Shown here: piece after piece, positions 48,906 to 63,300 of the stretch
How the letters are laid out: each line of letters begins with the position of its first letter
Numbering within the stretch: the stretch's first letter is position 1
Source: Prosapia bicincta
Taxonomy: Eukaryota > Arthropoda > Insecta > Hemiptera > Cercopidae
Reading direction: 5' to 3'
Length of the DNA stretch: 64,000 nucleotides
Assembly (NCBI GenBank): GCA_036971475.1
Contig: JBAIZL010000002.1
Location: 46,420,229 to 46,484,228 of the forward strand
Notes under the pieces: generated by a model
The model's database searches: none
What the model was told of the DNA's origin: nothing
Seen by the model: the letters and a program-made list of their open reading frames with translations, nothing else
Position numbers and translations under genes: made by a program

Positions 48906-51201
48906 AGATTCAATAAATTATTCTTTTATTTGTAAATTGTTTTATTTCTTTATATATATATATATATTCTACTAACTACGAATAAGTTGTCTGTACTTAA
49001 GAGTGAATTCATATCGATATTCTATTCGTCTTCTATCCCATCACTTTACTTACATCGTTCTTAAAAGGCGTTCCATTGTTTTAAATATTTCAGTTCTAAT
49101 AAACAAAATGATTAGGCCTACTCAGTTAAAGCCACCTATCTGATTCCTAGGCACTTACGTATTACTCTGATCACGTTGGTATGCTTTCCCAAAATCAAAC
49201 CCTTTACCGTCATCATGTTGAACTCTGAGAGCATTAGGTATGGCATGTTGGCAACACTTAGCGTAAAAACAGGGTAACTCACAGTTTCTCATATTTGTTT
49301 GACAGCGGTACTAAATACAACTATATAATACAAGAAAGCAACATTAGTGTCGTTTTTAATAACTGTCTGAAATACTAGCCGCATTCTAAACGTGTAGTGT
49401 TAATGATATCATAGAATTTATTTATTTCGAAGCCGCTAATTTTTAAAGTTTTTGTTGGCTGTTGAAATATAATTTAAAACCCACAGTCTGATATTCAATA
49501 TAATATCGTAGGTTAAAACTTATATTATATTAACTTCACGAATAAAGTTAGGGCAGTATAAAATTAGTCTTAGAAAATAATACAAAACCTTGATATAGGG
49601 TAGGTACTCAATTACAGAGTAACTACAGAGTGGTTAAGTGTAATGAGTAAATGAGTAGACTAGACACATTTTAGTAAACTGTTATTTTTATTTTACGACA
49701 ATGAGTATTCAAAATGAAAGCTGGTTCTATCTATCACACCAAAAAATTACAGGAATAAGATTGTAAAATTATAAGTTATTTAGCTATATTTTAAAGTAAA
49801 AGTATTGCAGAAATTATAATTTGTACACTTTATAATTAAATGTTACATATTATTAATTATACTATATTGTAAATAAATTACAAATATAATATATATTGGA
49901 AACATATTTCATCACCTCATCCAATTATTTAAATTCAAAATTGTATGAGTATTTGAATTTAGTAAATTATTGAATAAATGCAAATAATGTTGCTTTGAAA
50001 CAATTATTATATTACGGAAAATTAAAAAAAAATTAAAAGCTTTTTGCAAATTACCTTGTTTAATTAGTTTGCGTCAACTAAAAGCATTTTGATTATAAAA
50101 ATACTGTTTTGGAATTCAATTTGCTATGAATCGTTAATTGCCCTACTCGGTTGATCATTTTCAATGAGAACTTATTGATATATTCTAAACGTAAATTGTT
50201 TCTAGTATGTATTCCCTGTTGAATACTTGCAAATTGTCCTTTTAGCCTACTTCAGTGTTCATTTCACAAATTCCAACACAAATATAGTTGAATGTTAGCA
50301 TTTTTTTGTATTTTTAAACCGATTCTTTTAAACGTATTCCGAAAAATATGATTGATGAAAGGAAGTACCTTGTTTTATTTGCCTACCTTGATAGATCTCC
50401 TAAGAATGAAATAAGAGTTTTCATTTTGGTAACATGAGTGAAATAATTGGGTTAAGCAGAAAGTTTATGGTATAATTAATTTTACCAAAGTAACCTACTT
50501 CTGGTTAACTGTTCACTTTCAGACGTTTTGTAAACAGAAATTCCCACATGAAAGTAATAATACAACAATTATGGTGTAATAATAAAATCATCGTAGATAA
50601 TGGTATCATGGAAGAAGACAAAATCCCGCAAAGCTAATTAGATATACTTAAAACCAAATTTAGCTTTAACTTTCAGTTTTAAAACAATTTATTTAAACTA
50701 GAAATAGAATTTCCTTTAATGAGTCTGTGAAAATATAAGGCACTGGTGATAATAATGTGCTTTAGGACAATATCCTCCCTTACATTAGTACGTTGACGTG
50801 ATAAATAATCAAGAGTGTACTATAGTTTTACAAGCACTAGTTTAATAACTCAGGCTAGGTTCGGTGACATTGTCTCCTTTACCTGAGCTTGACCAACACT
50901 AGTTATAAATACACAAATCATCGCTACTATGAAGACTAAATCAAAAGTAAATACTTTAAAACAATATAATAACTTACAAAAACTTCATTGATTCTAACCA
51001 TAGTAATGGTTATTGATTTACTGATTTTGGATTGTTTTTAGATGTTTTACAAATGTTTTCAAGATAGATAAATGTCTTTCGGAGAACTGATATTCATGGT
51101 AATAAATATAGTTCCATCAGTTATGGCTGCAAAATATAGGTCAAGCATACTTCTATTTATTACGACACATTAAATTGTTTATAATAAACACACTTCTTTA
51201 T

Positions 51202-51204
<3 letters not shown>

Positions 51205-51264
<60 letters not shown>
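51205..51264. repeat. (AT)n microsatellite
   Basis: A pure AT run of about 60 bp. No PLE tail is recognisable beside it. Confidence 0.95.
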
Positions 51265-51271
<7 letters not shown>

Positions 51272-51509
51272 TATGTATATACGGGTAAAATAAATATAAA
51301 GCATTATGCAAGTGCAGGAATATTTGTATTGGTATATAAATAAGTGAAGTGATTATATTACGACTGTCTTATTTATTTCTGTGATTTTAATCTAATTGAA
51401 AATGATGCTGTTTATTACAATATAAAATATTTTTCTTTGAAAAAGGAAAAACGTATAATAACTGTGTAATGTATCATTCACGTTAATAAAAATTATTCAG
51501 TATAAAAAA

Positions 51510-51537
51510 AAACTAATTTTACATGTAAAATTAGTTT
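51510..51537. repeat. Perfect 28-bp palindrome
   Basis: AAACTAATTTTACA followed by its exact reverse complement, with no spacer. Confidence 0.9.
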
Positions 51538-51738
51538 AATCAGTGAATTCAAGATGATTACATCAAGAAACTTCATTAAAAATCGCAAATGCTATTAACT
51601 ATGATTTTTAAATAATTATGTGTTTAGTTTCATTGTTATTGCTTCAATATAGGTCAATGTATTTACTAACAGACACAAATTGTCTAATAAATTATTTATA
51701 TGACACAATCCTTTATAACATTTAATACACACAAACTA

Positions 51739-51764
51739 ATAACACAAATATATATTTGTGTTAT
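51739..51764. repeat. Perfect 26-bp palindrome
   Basis: ATAACACAAATAT followed by its exact reverse complement. An AAACTAAT direct repeat lies just outside it on both sides. Confidence 0.85.
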
Positions 51765-52329
51765 AAAACTAATTATTGACGACAATCAGTATATAAACAA
51801 TTTAAGGAATTGCTATTAGTTATGGTTTTTATAAATTTGAACCAACAAACAATAACAAGCTATTGTTTAAAACAATTTTTGATAGTAGAGATGTAATTAA
51901 AATTATTAATATAGGCCCTATTATCCAACAGGTAATTTTAGAAAGAGGTATTATTCTTCTACATCAATTTAATTTAAATATTTATATTTACTAAGAAAAT
52001 ACAGATCATGTTAATAATATCTTGTTATATTCATAAAGCTTTTGATAAATGTTTCAGTTTTGATTTAGTAGGATATATCATACAGTTAGCCTGTATGTAT
52101 CCATAAACCACAGTAAATTTTAGTCACTTTTATTTATTTAACTATATAATTATTAGGAATAATTTCATGCAATATTTAAAAAAAAAAACATAAATTTAAT
52201 TTCCACAATACATCTATACTTCAATTTAGTGCAAATCTCTTGGAATACAAACTACATTTGAAAATATTTTGCATAATCCATTATAATTACAACTAAAATG
52301 GTTACAGCAGAGGCTATACTAATTCAAGA

Positions 52330-54200
52330 AATCTCAATCAAGAATTTTTCAGTTGGTAGAATTCGAGGAAATAGTGAGGTAGGTTGGAGCAGGAAATTTA
52401 ATGTAGCCTCCACTTGACGCACCTATAAATGGAAGGGTGAATGCATAACTGGAGGGTCGCAGATGATCCCCCATATCAGATCATAGGATACGCTACGCCA
52501 AGATAAGGGGAATCGTCCCAAAACTCTTTAAATTTAGAAATCTCAGGAGAACAGATTGGTAAATTTAAAGTCGCAGGTGAGTAAATACATATCTGCTAAA
52601 TATGATTAACCTAATTGTCTGCAGTACACTGATGCGCGCGATAGATCTGAAATTGCCTTTTCCTGAGGAAAACGGATGTATCTCGGTGATATTTACTGGA
52701 CGCAGTAGCCTCAACAAAAATAGCAAGTTAGAGGTAATACGGAAGGAAATTTGTCGGCTTTAAAATATCAAAGAGGAATAAAACGATAAAGCAGTGGCGA
52801 AGCTTTAAGAACAGGGAGCGAATTTATAAAAACCTCATAAATGTTATTAAGTATATATCTTGGGTAGAGTCAAGTTTTGAAACTCGCAACCTGAGTGACT
52901 CTGCTGGACAGTTCAAGGTCTCGCCAAAGAAACAGGAGGGGAGAATAGTTTGCGTAAATGTAATGGTCGCTTCACTGAGGAGTTTGGTAACCTCACCTTC
53001 ATCTTGGCTTCCGACTTTAGGCCGGTGAAGAAATAGGTTTAGACCTGAAACCGGACAAGAAATGTTAGCCTGAGGTAAACGACTTACAACCATCAGCCAG
53101 ATATCGACTTGTTAAAATATTGGAAAGCCTGGTGAATGTCTACCTGAGAAAAAAACACCTCAATATCATATTCTTGAGGGACATTGTTTTTATCGTTCGA
53201 ATCGTTAAAAAACAAGGTCGTTGTCGGTTTTGGACATCATTTATAATGGTATGTGTAGAATGGGGTCTTTCTTTAAGTCTAATAGAAGTCACGTTTAGTC
53301 GAGCCTCTATCGTCGCCATCACCTGAGGCGCAGAAATAAATGAAATTACCAACTGCATTCGATAGCTGTCATCATCGAATGATTAAATTGAATAAAGTGC
53401 CCCATCTTTAGACAGAAAATGGCAGAAATACAGAATAATAACCATTAAAATAATCATAAAAGCTCCAATAACAGTTTACGATAGCCAAAAGTCATATATA
53501 AAATTTGTTTATTTTGGAATTGAAAATAAGAACAAACCTATATTTAGGTGAACCATTTTTTTCTCAATCAACAATGACTAAAGTCAACTATGTAAAAATC
53601 CCTGACAGATAAAACCACACAAGAGTGATTAGTAATATAGTAATCAAGAAAACACATGTTAGATCTTATCAAAAAATCCTTGGAGGTTTAGTGTTTATCG
53701 GCAAATTATGTAATAGTTTTTTAAATAGGAAAATATCGTAGGCATATGTCCTGACAATTTTTCACTTGGCTAAAAGGCAGGTTAAAATTGTTCCCAACTT
53801 GAAGAATACTGTAGTGGTGGTGGCCAATAGGCAGGTGTAGATGTAAGGTTTCGTAGTTAACCACCCACAATAATTTATGACGATATCGTCATATAGGCAA
53901 ACATGGCAATAGAAGCTGATATCCCAACAGTTAGTAATAAATTCCCGTCTTACAAGGTAATCGGAAATATCATTTACACTATCTAAAGTTTATAAAACAA
54001 TTATTTACATAAATAAATATATAAAGCTGGGAAGCCGCAATGTAACTTCAGGATGGCTATAAGTCGGCAGCGAGGTAGGAAGATGAACGGGCTATGCAGA
54101 CAGACTTTACCTTCAAAGTTCCTTAGGGATGTTTATAAATCAATGCAGGCATAATTGTAAGAATAAAAGTACAAATGACTGTGTTTCTGCAAATATCATC
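52330..54200. other. GC-richer island downstream of the odorant receptor gene, unidentified
   Basis: Base composition is visibly higher in G and C than the flanks for almost 1.9 kb. No frame on either strand resembles a known protein. Frames up to about 90 codons exist on both strands but look like chance. Phrases such as AGCCTGAGG, AGCCTGGTG and AGGCAGGT recur. It could be 3' UTR of the receptor gene, a decayed transposon, or regulatory DNA. Confidence 0.35.
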
Positions 54201-54202
54201 GG

Positions 54203-54265
54203 CTAGTCTAACTTATACTTGGCGGTGCGGAGAAGGTTGAAATAAGAATAAGCTGCGTTCAGTAT
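54203..54265 (-). CDS. Odorant receptor exon e (C-terminus)
   Basis: 63 nt. The acceptor is TTACACTCTTTTCAG. It encodes ILNAAYSYFNLLRTAKYKLD and TAG. The Ala-Tyr-Ser-Tyr-Phe run is the usual receptor ending. Confidence 0.92.
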   Translation of the reverse strand: MLNAAYSYFNLLRTAKYKLD

Positions 54266-54311
54266 CTGAAAAGAGTGTAAACATTGTAGACAATAAATAC
54301 AGTAATCATTA

Positions 54312-54398
<87 letters not shown>

Positions 54399-57300
54399 AC
54401 GTATATTACGAGGGACTAGTACAATATGTATAAAGAGCAAGTACATTTTTTCATACGTTATTTAATTAATTAATATTATTGTTATTTTAATTACGTTCTA
54501 TTTCACATTTCTTTATTTTATTTTTTTTATTGACACCCTACTCGATATTTCAATTATTGGTTAATACTGGTTTGAACAATTTTCACTTCTCACGCCAAAT
54601 AAGTCTCTCAAGTGCTTGACGCGTTTTAAACTCTTCAGGATGTTCGGTTATTTCTACTATTTACGTGTAATTGTGTTTGTTTCATGGAACAGATTTTCCT
54701 ATCATTTTATTACGTTATTTACATATATGAAACTACTTGACACATTATTAGTCTATAATGTAAATAATACAATTTACCAGTTTCTAGTGGAATATATAAT
54801 TGTTTTCCAAACAATTATAAATTTCAGGAAACAACCCAATGAAAAATTATTTTAAACTCATTTTTGTGTAAATAATAAATTTGACTTTATTAAATAAATA
54901 CCATGAACATAGCAATTGCAATATTATTTCTCTATGTTTGCAGTTTTTTTTTTTATTAGTTTCTTATGTAACATTTTTGTGGAAAGTGATATATTGTACG
55001 TGATTTCGTTACAATACTATATAACTAAGATTTTAGTCTAAACTCAAGTTTTGATAATAGTACGTTTAATCATGTGTAACGAACTTAAGCATTCTATAGA
55101 ATTGTCCATAATATATGACGATGTAATTGATAAAAATCAGTTCTGGAGTCTAATAAACATATTTTAAATTAAAATTGCTTCAACAATTTCTTTTTTAATG
55201 ATTTTTGGAACATATATGAAAGTGTAAAATTAATAAGTAATGACGACGTGTCCACGGTACTGAAATGATTCAAATAAAAACTTGTAATTACATTTATCTT
55301 ATCGAACATTTCCTGGGTACATAATGTTAGAAGTGTTACAGAACATCTCTATTGGTGATTTGTTGGAACCTAACATTGAGAATGACACTTCATTTTCAAC
55401 CAAAAATTTGTTTCTAAGTTGTTTTGAAAGAAAAGTAATGCTGCAAAATAAAATCAATGGCTTCTTGGTATTAGAGTGTTAGAAATAGATAAATTGAACT
55501 GCATAAAATGAAGTTTAAAATTTTTGGTTTCAAGTGAATTTGTTTATCTAACAATTTAAAAATAACATTCTACATTTATAAAAAAACTAATAATAATTTA
55601 AAATAAATTAGGGCATTGTTAATTAATAGCAATTAAATTTTAAATGTAATATAATGATTTCAGTTTCCTGTGAAAAACAAAAATAATGAAATTATAATTA
55701 ATAAATATATAACCCCTTAAGACGGATATTTGTTATGCTAAAAATCTCACAACTTAATTACCATAATTCAATTGTTTTTATATTTTCATTTAAAACAAAG
55801 CATTATAAATTTGGAAACTTATAAAACAAAAACAATGTTTAATTTATTTACATTTTCTGAAATTATTTTTGACATATTTGCTTACTTTTCATAAATGGGT
55901 TATTTTTAAATTTTTATTATTAGAGCATTATTTCGAAATTTACTGAAATGTGTTCTGCAATAATTATCATTTCAAAAGTAACTCTATTTCATTTGGTGAT
56001 TGATTCCCAATACTAGTAAAGCTTTACATAACCCTGAACTAACATTGGAAAGTGGTATTTGATAATTTATTATGAATAAATTTCACACGAATAGTCGTTT
56101 GCAAATGGTAATTTAACAATCGGTTTTTATAAATCTGTAAATATAATAATCCAGAACAGTTCCAGTTAATCCTTACTACAATAAAATAATTGGTGTATTT
56201 GCATTCCTGTGTTGCTGTTGGTTCATTACGAATATGTTTTAATCCTGGGCTCCACTCGTTCAGTAATATTGGATTCTACTCACGTCGTTCTGTTTGCTGA
56301 TTAATATCTCCTGCATGATTAGCTCTGCGTACTGGAAACTATCATGGTGTTCATATATTAATGTTTATGGGTTAGTATGTACTGTACAAAGACACGAGAA
56401 ATAAATACTTTTTTTCTGAGTATGACTCGGTTTTGCACGGGATAAAATTTATCTCATTAGTCACAGGATGCTATTCATACGTTAAAGAACGCTGGCTTTA
56501 ACAAGTAGACTGTTGTACATTATCGAGATAACATGCTAATAAATATATTTCATTATTGAATACATATTAAAACGCATTTTAATTTCAATAAATCTTAATA
56601 CATATAATTAAGTTTAATGATAATGAGTTTTAAATATTTATTCTAATTCTTTTTAACTAAATCGTCCCTGAACGCATTTAACACTTTAAGGGGTGATTTT
56701 AATTCTAATTAGATAAATTTATCCAGTAAATATTTCTATATCTTAAACTAGTTTTTTATTTAAACTATTAAATATTAGTAAGTAAAATGATATTAAATAT
56801 TGTTCATTATTTGTTAAATATATTTATTTATATTTCAATCAGCCTTGCTATAATGTATTTAATATATTAATAAGGAGCTACATACGTCTATCACAATTTT
56901 TTAAAACTTGATTCCCCACGTCTGACCCATTTTAAGAACAAATTTCACATAAACTCAATAAATAAAACTTGTATTCATTACCGTTACTTTTAAACACGTT
57001 ATACCGATTTACTAATTACTAACTGATTTAATATTGACTAGCCCATACAACTATTGGTTCTAAGTCTTCAATAAGTACATTTTTCAAATGACAAAATAAC
57101 TTCTGCAAGCCAGTCCCACTGACTAATATTTTTTTTAACTATAACTTTGTAAGGAATCATATGATTAATGTAAATAACATATAATTTTAGAAGGCAGACA
57201 ATTATTTGAACCGGTTTGATTTAAACGAAATGCCAAAATTATTCACTATAAAGCATCCCATTCTATTATAGATGTAAATTTTAACTTTTTTTGTAAATTG

Positions 57301-60300
57301 CCATTTTCTTATTAACTTTTTTAAACAACGCGTGAGTATCAGTTTCTTTTTATTTTTACTATTACTTACCGTAGTTAATGTATTCAAATTCAAAATATAA
57401 ATCATTCCAATACGAATAGCCAGTGGCCGTTTTGTCCTCTCCAGAATTATTAGAAGAGACTTTTGAAACTTCTTGGATTTGTTGTACCAGTTGCAGCTAA
57501 ACAGCTCCTGTCTAAATCTTTCATCCTGGAGAAATAAAATTCCATTAGTTGGACTATTTCATTTCCCAACATATAATTCAATTCCAGTGTAACGTGTTTA
57601 TTCCAGTGCAAGTTTATTTAAAGTAATAAAAACAAATAGTATTAGCTTTAAAATTGCAATAACTATTCCTAATTAACTGTAAAAATATATGTCTTTTATT
57701 GAATATTCTTTATAAAAAATTAAAAGTAGGTCTGCATCTTTATTAAAAATAGTGACATTGATACAGATTCTCGAAATATGATTTTATAAAAGTATAAATG
57801 GTTTTTGGAAATTACGCTATATTTTAATAGTATGCGGTAAGCAACATAATAAGAAATATAAGTAGCCTTCGATATCTTGTTGCTGTTCATGACGATCTGG
57901 TTGTTAATTACTTATTACTTACTTACACTTTTTCTGGTCGCAAGTAATAGAACAAGTGTAATACATAAGTACCCTATTACTGTAGGAATCGAATTTTGGC
58001 ATATTATGTTTCGTTTTAACTTTAACAAAAATACGTAAATGAAAAAAATATATTTACTGCTAGGAACTACTAGGAATATTTTTAAAAGTATAAACTAAAA
58101 ACGTCTACAAAACACTTTTTACTATTGAAGGTAACCTGCAACGGTGAAGATTAGCTGATATCCTTAAGGGCAACATTCAATAAGATTCATTTTATTCCTT
58201 AGTTTTAATACTTTATTCTTTACAAATTTTATAAATAGTTTTTAATAATTCCAAAAAGTAATTTAGGTTTTTTGAAATTTTGAGCTACATGGCAATAAAA
58301 TAAATATGATATTAAAGTCAAAACACGACGTACTTCATTTATGATTAGCTGGCCGAACCATGAAATCATAACCAAAGACAAGATGGCAACCAAGCCTGGT
58401 CCAATATACTTGACGAAATCTCCGGTGACAGAAATAGAAACCTGTGAGAACCAATGGCATATAAGTAGTTAGCATTATGAAAAATATGTTTAAGAAAAAC
58501 TGCTTATATGAATTTTCTATTTATTTTTATGACACCTTTAAACATTGCGTTTTAATCACGTTTAGTGTTGAATACATACTAATACTGAAGCTTATTTACA
58601 ATTTTATGACATATAAGGATATTTAAAACCACATAATTTGTTTTAATAACGCAAAACCAGTATTTTTTTTTTAAAGTCAATTCCTACTGAGTTCAGCAAA
58701 AAATATTATTTTAGCTACTTTATATTTTATATAAAAAAAGAAATATATACATATGATAGAAAGCAAATTCCGTCACAATTTTTCATTTTTATCTCTATAA
58801 AGTATATGTGTTGGAATATTATTTCTATTTGTTACTATTTGTTCACTTCCTAGTTTATGAATCTGATGGTGGTCTATAACGTCTAATTCTATCTATCTCT
58901 TGTATTGCTTCATTATTGCAAGAAACCTTTCTCTTATAATTTCATATACACCTTTAAGTAATATATATATTAAACAACATAGGTTATTCAAATACAAGAA
59001 TATTTATTAATTTATATCCAAAGCTTTTGGATGATTTATATCCAAATTTTCATTCCTGATGATGTTGGTACTGTTTACCAACGAAAAGCTTTGCATATAA
59101 ATTAATAAATATTCTTGTATTTGAATAACCTATGTTGTTTTAAATTAATAAAAAAGAAAACGTATTTTATATTTATATATATAGCTTTTGAGCACTTGCC
59201 AAAGTTCTTGATTTCACACATTTAATTATTCAATTAGATTCCGAACAAAATATCAGACTTGTTTCATAAATTTAAGATAACACTTCATATAAGATAATAG
59301 TCTTCACCAGTATTACTAGTTTCTCTAGTTACTGGAATAGTTTTTTGATGTAAACATTTCACGTTTCATTATAGTACAGAAAATATTGTAACAATATAAT
59401 GTATTCTCTATATAGGGTGGCTCAGAGCTAAAAACGAAATACTACGAAATACTATATATGTTTAATGGTTTTGTAATTTCTTTAAACTTCTGCTTAGCTT
59501 TTTCACAAAGAATCGGACCAAAAATTTAGTTACTCATAGAACTTTGTTGCAAAAACCACTTGAAACGGCAACTTCTGATTCATTGTTTCTTGCAGCCATC
59601 ATTAATATTCTTGAAGAACTTTCATCTTCATTTTCAAGCACTAAGAAGAAGTTTAAAAGTGTATGTTATTTCTTCTAATGTACGAGTATGGCATTGTTGA
59701 TTGTTCAACACCGTACACCATAAGGCAATTTGTTTTATGACAAACTAGAGGACGGACCGATGCGAAATAGTACCATGGCCTATCACCCCGCGACGAACGA
59801 CGGCCAACTATGGGCAACAGATAAGCGATAAGAAGGTGACTCATTCGAATAATGTTTGCGCTGCGGTTAAACTAGCTTAATAGAGAAAAGGCAAATGGAA
59901 TATGTAGATAGAATCATTATTTTGGAAATCCCTGTACCTTTCCGTCTTAATTTATTTTACAAGTTCTACAGTGATTCGGATATTTACTGATTCAGATAGT
60001 GGGATTTCGGATAATTGGAGTTAACATTAGCCTACTTACTTTTCCCTACCTCAACGTAATGGTTATGGCAATTGGTATTGTGTAAATCGGATCTATACCA
60101 CCCTGTATAAATATTTACTAATAGATAAGATACAAAAGGAAATAAATTCTCCTCATTATAACATTTAGGACGTAGTCGATTTTGAAAATAGGTACAGCAT
60201 ATTCAAGGATAGATTTTGTTTTGAAAACAGTATTTTCTCTTCATTTCCTTATATGTTCTGACAATCAAAGAATGATTTAAGATTTATTCTGTTTGCAAAT

Positions 60301-63300
60301 ACTATAAGTATAAACTTAGTACCTAGTTAACACAATAAGTTGTTTTAACGTTAAACAAGAAGTAAAAAGTAGTATTCTTCTAACTTCATATTGACATATT
60401 ATAGAAAACATATTTGATTATATTTATTACTATTAAATACATAAATTTTGTAATCTACGTTAACAACTTACATCACTTAAAATGTGAGCACAGATGCTTA
60501 TAGTGATACAAAGTGTTTGAGAAAAGAGCAACAGATAGAAACCAAAAGTGTCGCTTACCAGCTTCACCAAACTGAAAAAAATCAATATATTTTTATCATT
60601 TCTAAAAGTTAATCAAAATATTTCAAGTATTACGTATAAGGCAATGCATTACTTAACAAAGTATAGTTCATAAAACATGTGAATTTGTTTTTCAATCCAT
60701 CTACCAAAAACATGCAAACCTTGGAATCGCACTGCCGTCGGAGGATTTGATAAAACTAGAAGTCATAATATTAATTTTGAAAGAGCATTTAGGACAGCTA
60801 ATTGACACAAATAACCCTCTACGGGCCATGGACCGTGCGTTGAAATAAATTTTAGAACTAATAACTATACAAGAAATATTAAATTAGTCGTTTACCTGTT
60901 GTGAGTCGTCATTATGACTATGAGTTACCTCTCTCTGGTTCCTTCGGGAAGATAGCATATACTACTCCTTTGGTCACCAGGAAAACGCGTCCTCTCTCGA
61001 CTACTTTCTCTATAAGACTCTACTCGATGACTGACTCTTATTTGTTTTGACAAAACTATGCCGGAAAAATCAAGCTTTCCCCGCACAGCTGTATTGTTAT
61101 CGGTCAGCTGTCGGTCTCTTGACGCGAAAATTAGAATCGTTTGCTCTCAGACCTATTTGGCGATGATATAAAATATAGCGGTAATCGCTAATATTAGCGA
61201 TGATATTAATATAGTTGGCGGTAATATAAAAGGACGTTAACGACCTTAAATGTAATATATAAAAAAAGTTATAACCTAGATAATAAACATATAACTATGA
61301 CTAAATGCCACCATTAAACATAATTTATATTAAGTTTTCTCAAAGTAGGAATAGTTTTGAATCAAGATTAATTTCATCCCTTAATTGGTAACATTAATTA
61401 TTTAGGGTAACCAATTGTTATAGAGGGGTTCAAGATGTAACAGATTGTTAATGTTTACCTCCAACTTTGAGTGATCATTATTTTTCGTTGTTAATTTTTT
61501 TTCCTAAATGCAATAAGGTACATTAATAGTAAAGTGTTTAATTTGAATTTCATATAGTTTCGTTTAATAAAAAGAAATAGTCATATTATGTTTCTAGAAA
61601 CTTGGATATTGAACTTTATATTTAAGCTTCAGAACATAGAAATAATAATTCTTTAAAAAAGTATACTTTCATTAATTAAAGTTATTTCTCCTTTCTTATG
61701 TAGGCCATATTTGATATTAATGTTAAACGCTAAATGCTATTTGCGGAGAATTAGTAATTTAAATAATTAGTTGAAGGTGCCTTCATTACTAAGCAAAGTT
61801 AGAAGGTTAATTCAATAACTTGAACTTGATTATTTACAAGGCCTACTTCAATACGATTTTGTTTCTGTTTTAACACATCTTAGATGGTCTTACATATTAA
61901 AAAAGGAAATTTCAGAAAACGAACGAGAATGTATTCGAAAGTGTAACAATATATAACTAGATCAAAAATTGTGATTTGTTTTAATTTAAATCAAATCTCT
62001 GGTTGATATTGGCATCTGTTGGAATAGTTTGGAAATAAAATTAAAGTAATATGCGCACATCGATGCGTGGTAGCTAGAACGCTTGCTTTGCAACTGAAGT
62101 TAACTTCTCTAACTATCGGGATGTATAAGGCAAAGGTCGTCTCCAAGAGCGAGGAAATGTTTAGTTTTCAATTTTTGACAGCGCACGTCGCCAAGTACGA
62201 AGATGGAACGCTGAGTTACTGAAGCCTTTATCAAAATCGTGACCGAGGTAATCTTGTAAGGTTTTTCCAGATAGAAGGATGCGAGGCTACACCTTGTTAA
62301 AACAGCTAAGTGAACGAATTCAAACTTTGGTGAACTATCACAAAATTTAAATGCTTAAACAGTTTAATACAAAATTAATAAACTTTAAATTTTTCAATAC
62401 GTACGTAATGTAGTTTATGCATTATTTGATGCATTTGTTTTCAGTTTAAATTGTAAGAAATAATTATGAAAAGAACAAGCAAGCAAACTCGAAAACAGAG
62501 CCATTTCAGCCATCGATTTATTAATGTTTAAATTTCCTCATAAGTCAAATTTTAAATGTTCACTAATCAGTAACTAGCGCAATGTTTCAGCAATATGTAT
62601 TTTGGTTTGTAACTTTATAATTTTTTTTTGGTAAATACAATTGGTTTGATTTGTTTTAATTGAAGTTTAAAAGAGCAATTATTTAACGAGCACACAAATC
62701 CCATACATCTTAATTTATTAGGCCTTTAGACAATAATTTAATAAGACTTTGCAGGTCATTTTCTAAATATGTAACTATAAACTGCAATATTTAAAATCAG
62801 CTTTAACTCATAAGAATTAATGCTACCAAAAATAAAAACAGTTACACTGTTATTCTCTAAAAAAATAGTCATTTTATGTGTTTACCTGATGATTTCATTA
62901 TGATATTTAATCACGTCGAGCAGTACGACATGGCAGTAATTGTCCACGTCCGTTTGTACATTTTCTGATGATTCTACTTCCTGTCCCGTATTCGCATTAT
63001 TCTGCAAGTATTCACTTCTTTCATTAAATTCTTTCACTACCAAAATTAATATCTTCATTTCTTTACGAATATAAATTATTGACACAAAAAATAATGAAGC
63101 TGTTGAAATATAAATTAAACCTACAATCATCCAGTACAATTCAGTGAAAAAAACTGAAAACAAATAAGTAAAAACCGAATCTATGGTGTACGGAAACCAG
63201 CAAATAATTGGAAAACTATAGTTTTCTCCTTTTTGGAAATAGTTATCTTTCATCAAATAAAACAGAGAAGGCAAAGCTTTTGTGGTGCATCCAAAAAAAA

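Larger units (their letters stand above)
47930..48960 (-). mobile_element. Penelope-like element, 5'-truncated, flanked by inverted terminal copies (copy E)
   Basis: The minus strand encodes NVIWTSFTFFGNEIKNITKN (48611-48552), a stretch seen between RT and endonuclease in PLEs. After frame breaks comes a GIY-YIG domain: NCVYKI, CDYCNKVHIEQTKKKIKDRY (YIG changed to HIE, 48440-48380), FNAYKKPEIYKSNFVSHCIE, LRMNIYEALEMHKY and LINEQIHVKS. The 3' end holds a hammerhead-like module (48021-47985). A second copy of the last 285 bp or so lies inverted at 48668-48960, so the arms 47930-48215 and 48668-48960 form an inverted repeat around the truncated coding part. AT runs border both ends. Inactive. 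Confidence 0.85.
48961..52329. other. AT-rich stretch without supported genes
   Basis: No exon or transposon domain recognised. It contains the (AT)n run at 51205-51264 and two perfect palindromes, at 51510-51537 and 51739-51764. Confidence 0.5.

Noticed and set aside
53120..53358. Overlapping frames of about 70 codons on both strands
   Set aside because: Neither shows a family motif, splice logic or start context; probably chance in the GC-richer island.
55656..55675. Strong acceptor TTTTTGTTTTTCACAG as the last receptor exon
   Set aside because: The following frame (ETEIII...) does not resemble a receptor C-terminus; the exon at 54265-54203 fits much better.
62060..62140. tRNA-like stretch (GGTAGCTAGAACGCTTGC)
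   Set aside because: It does not fold into a cloverleaf and has no B box; at most a decayed SINE head.
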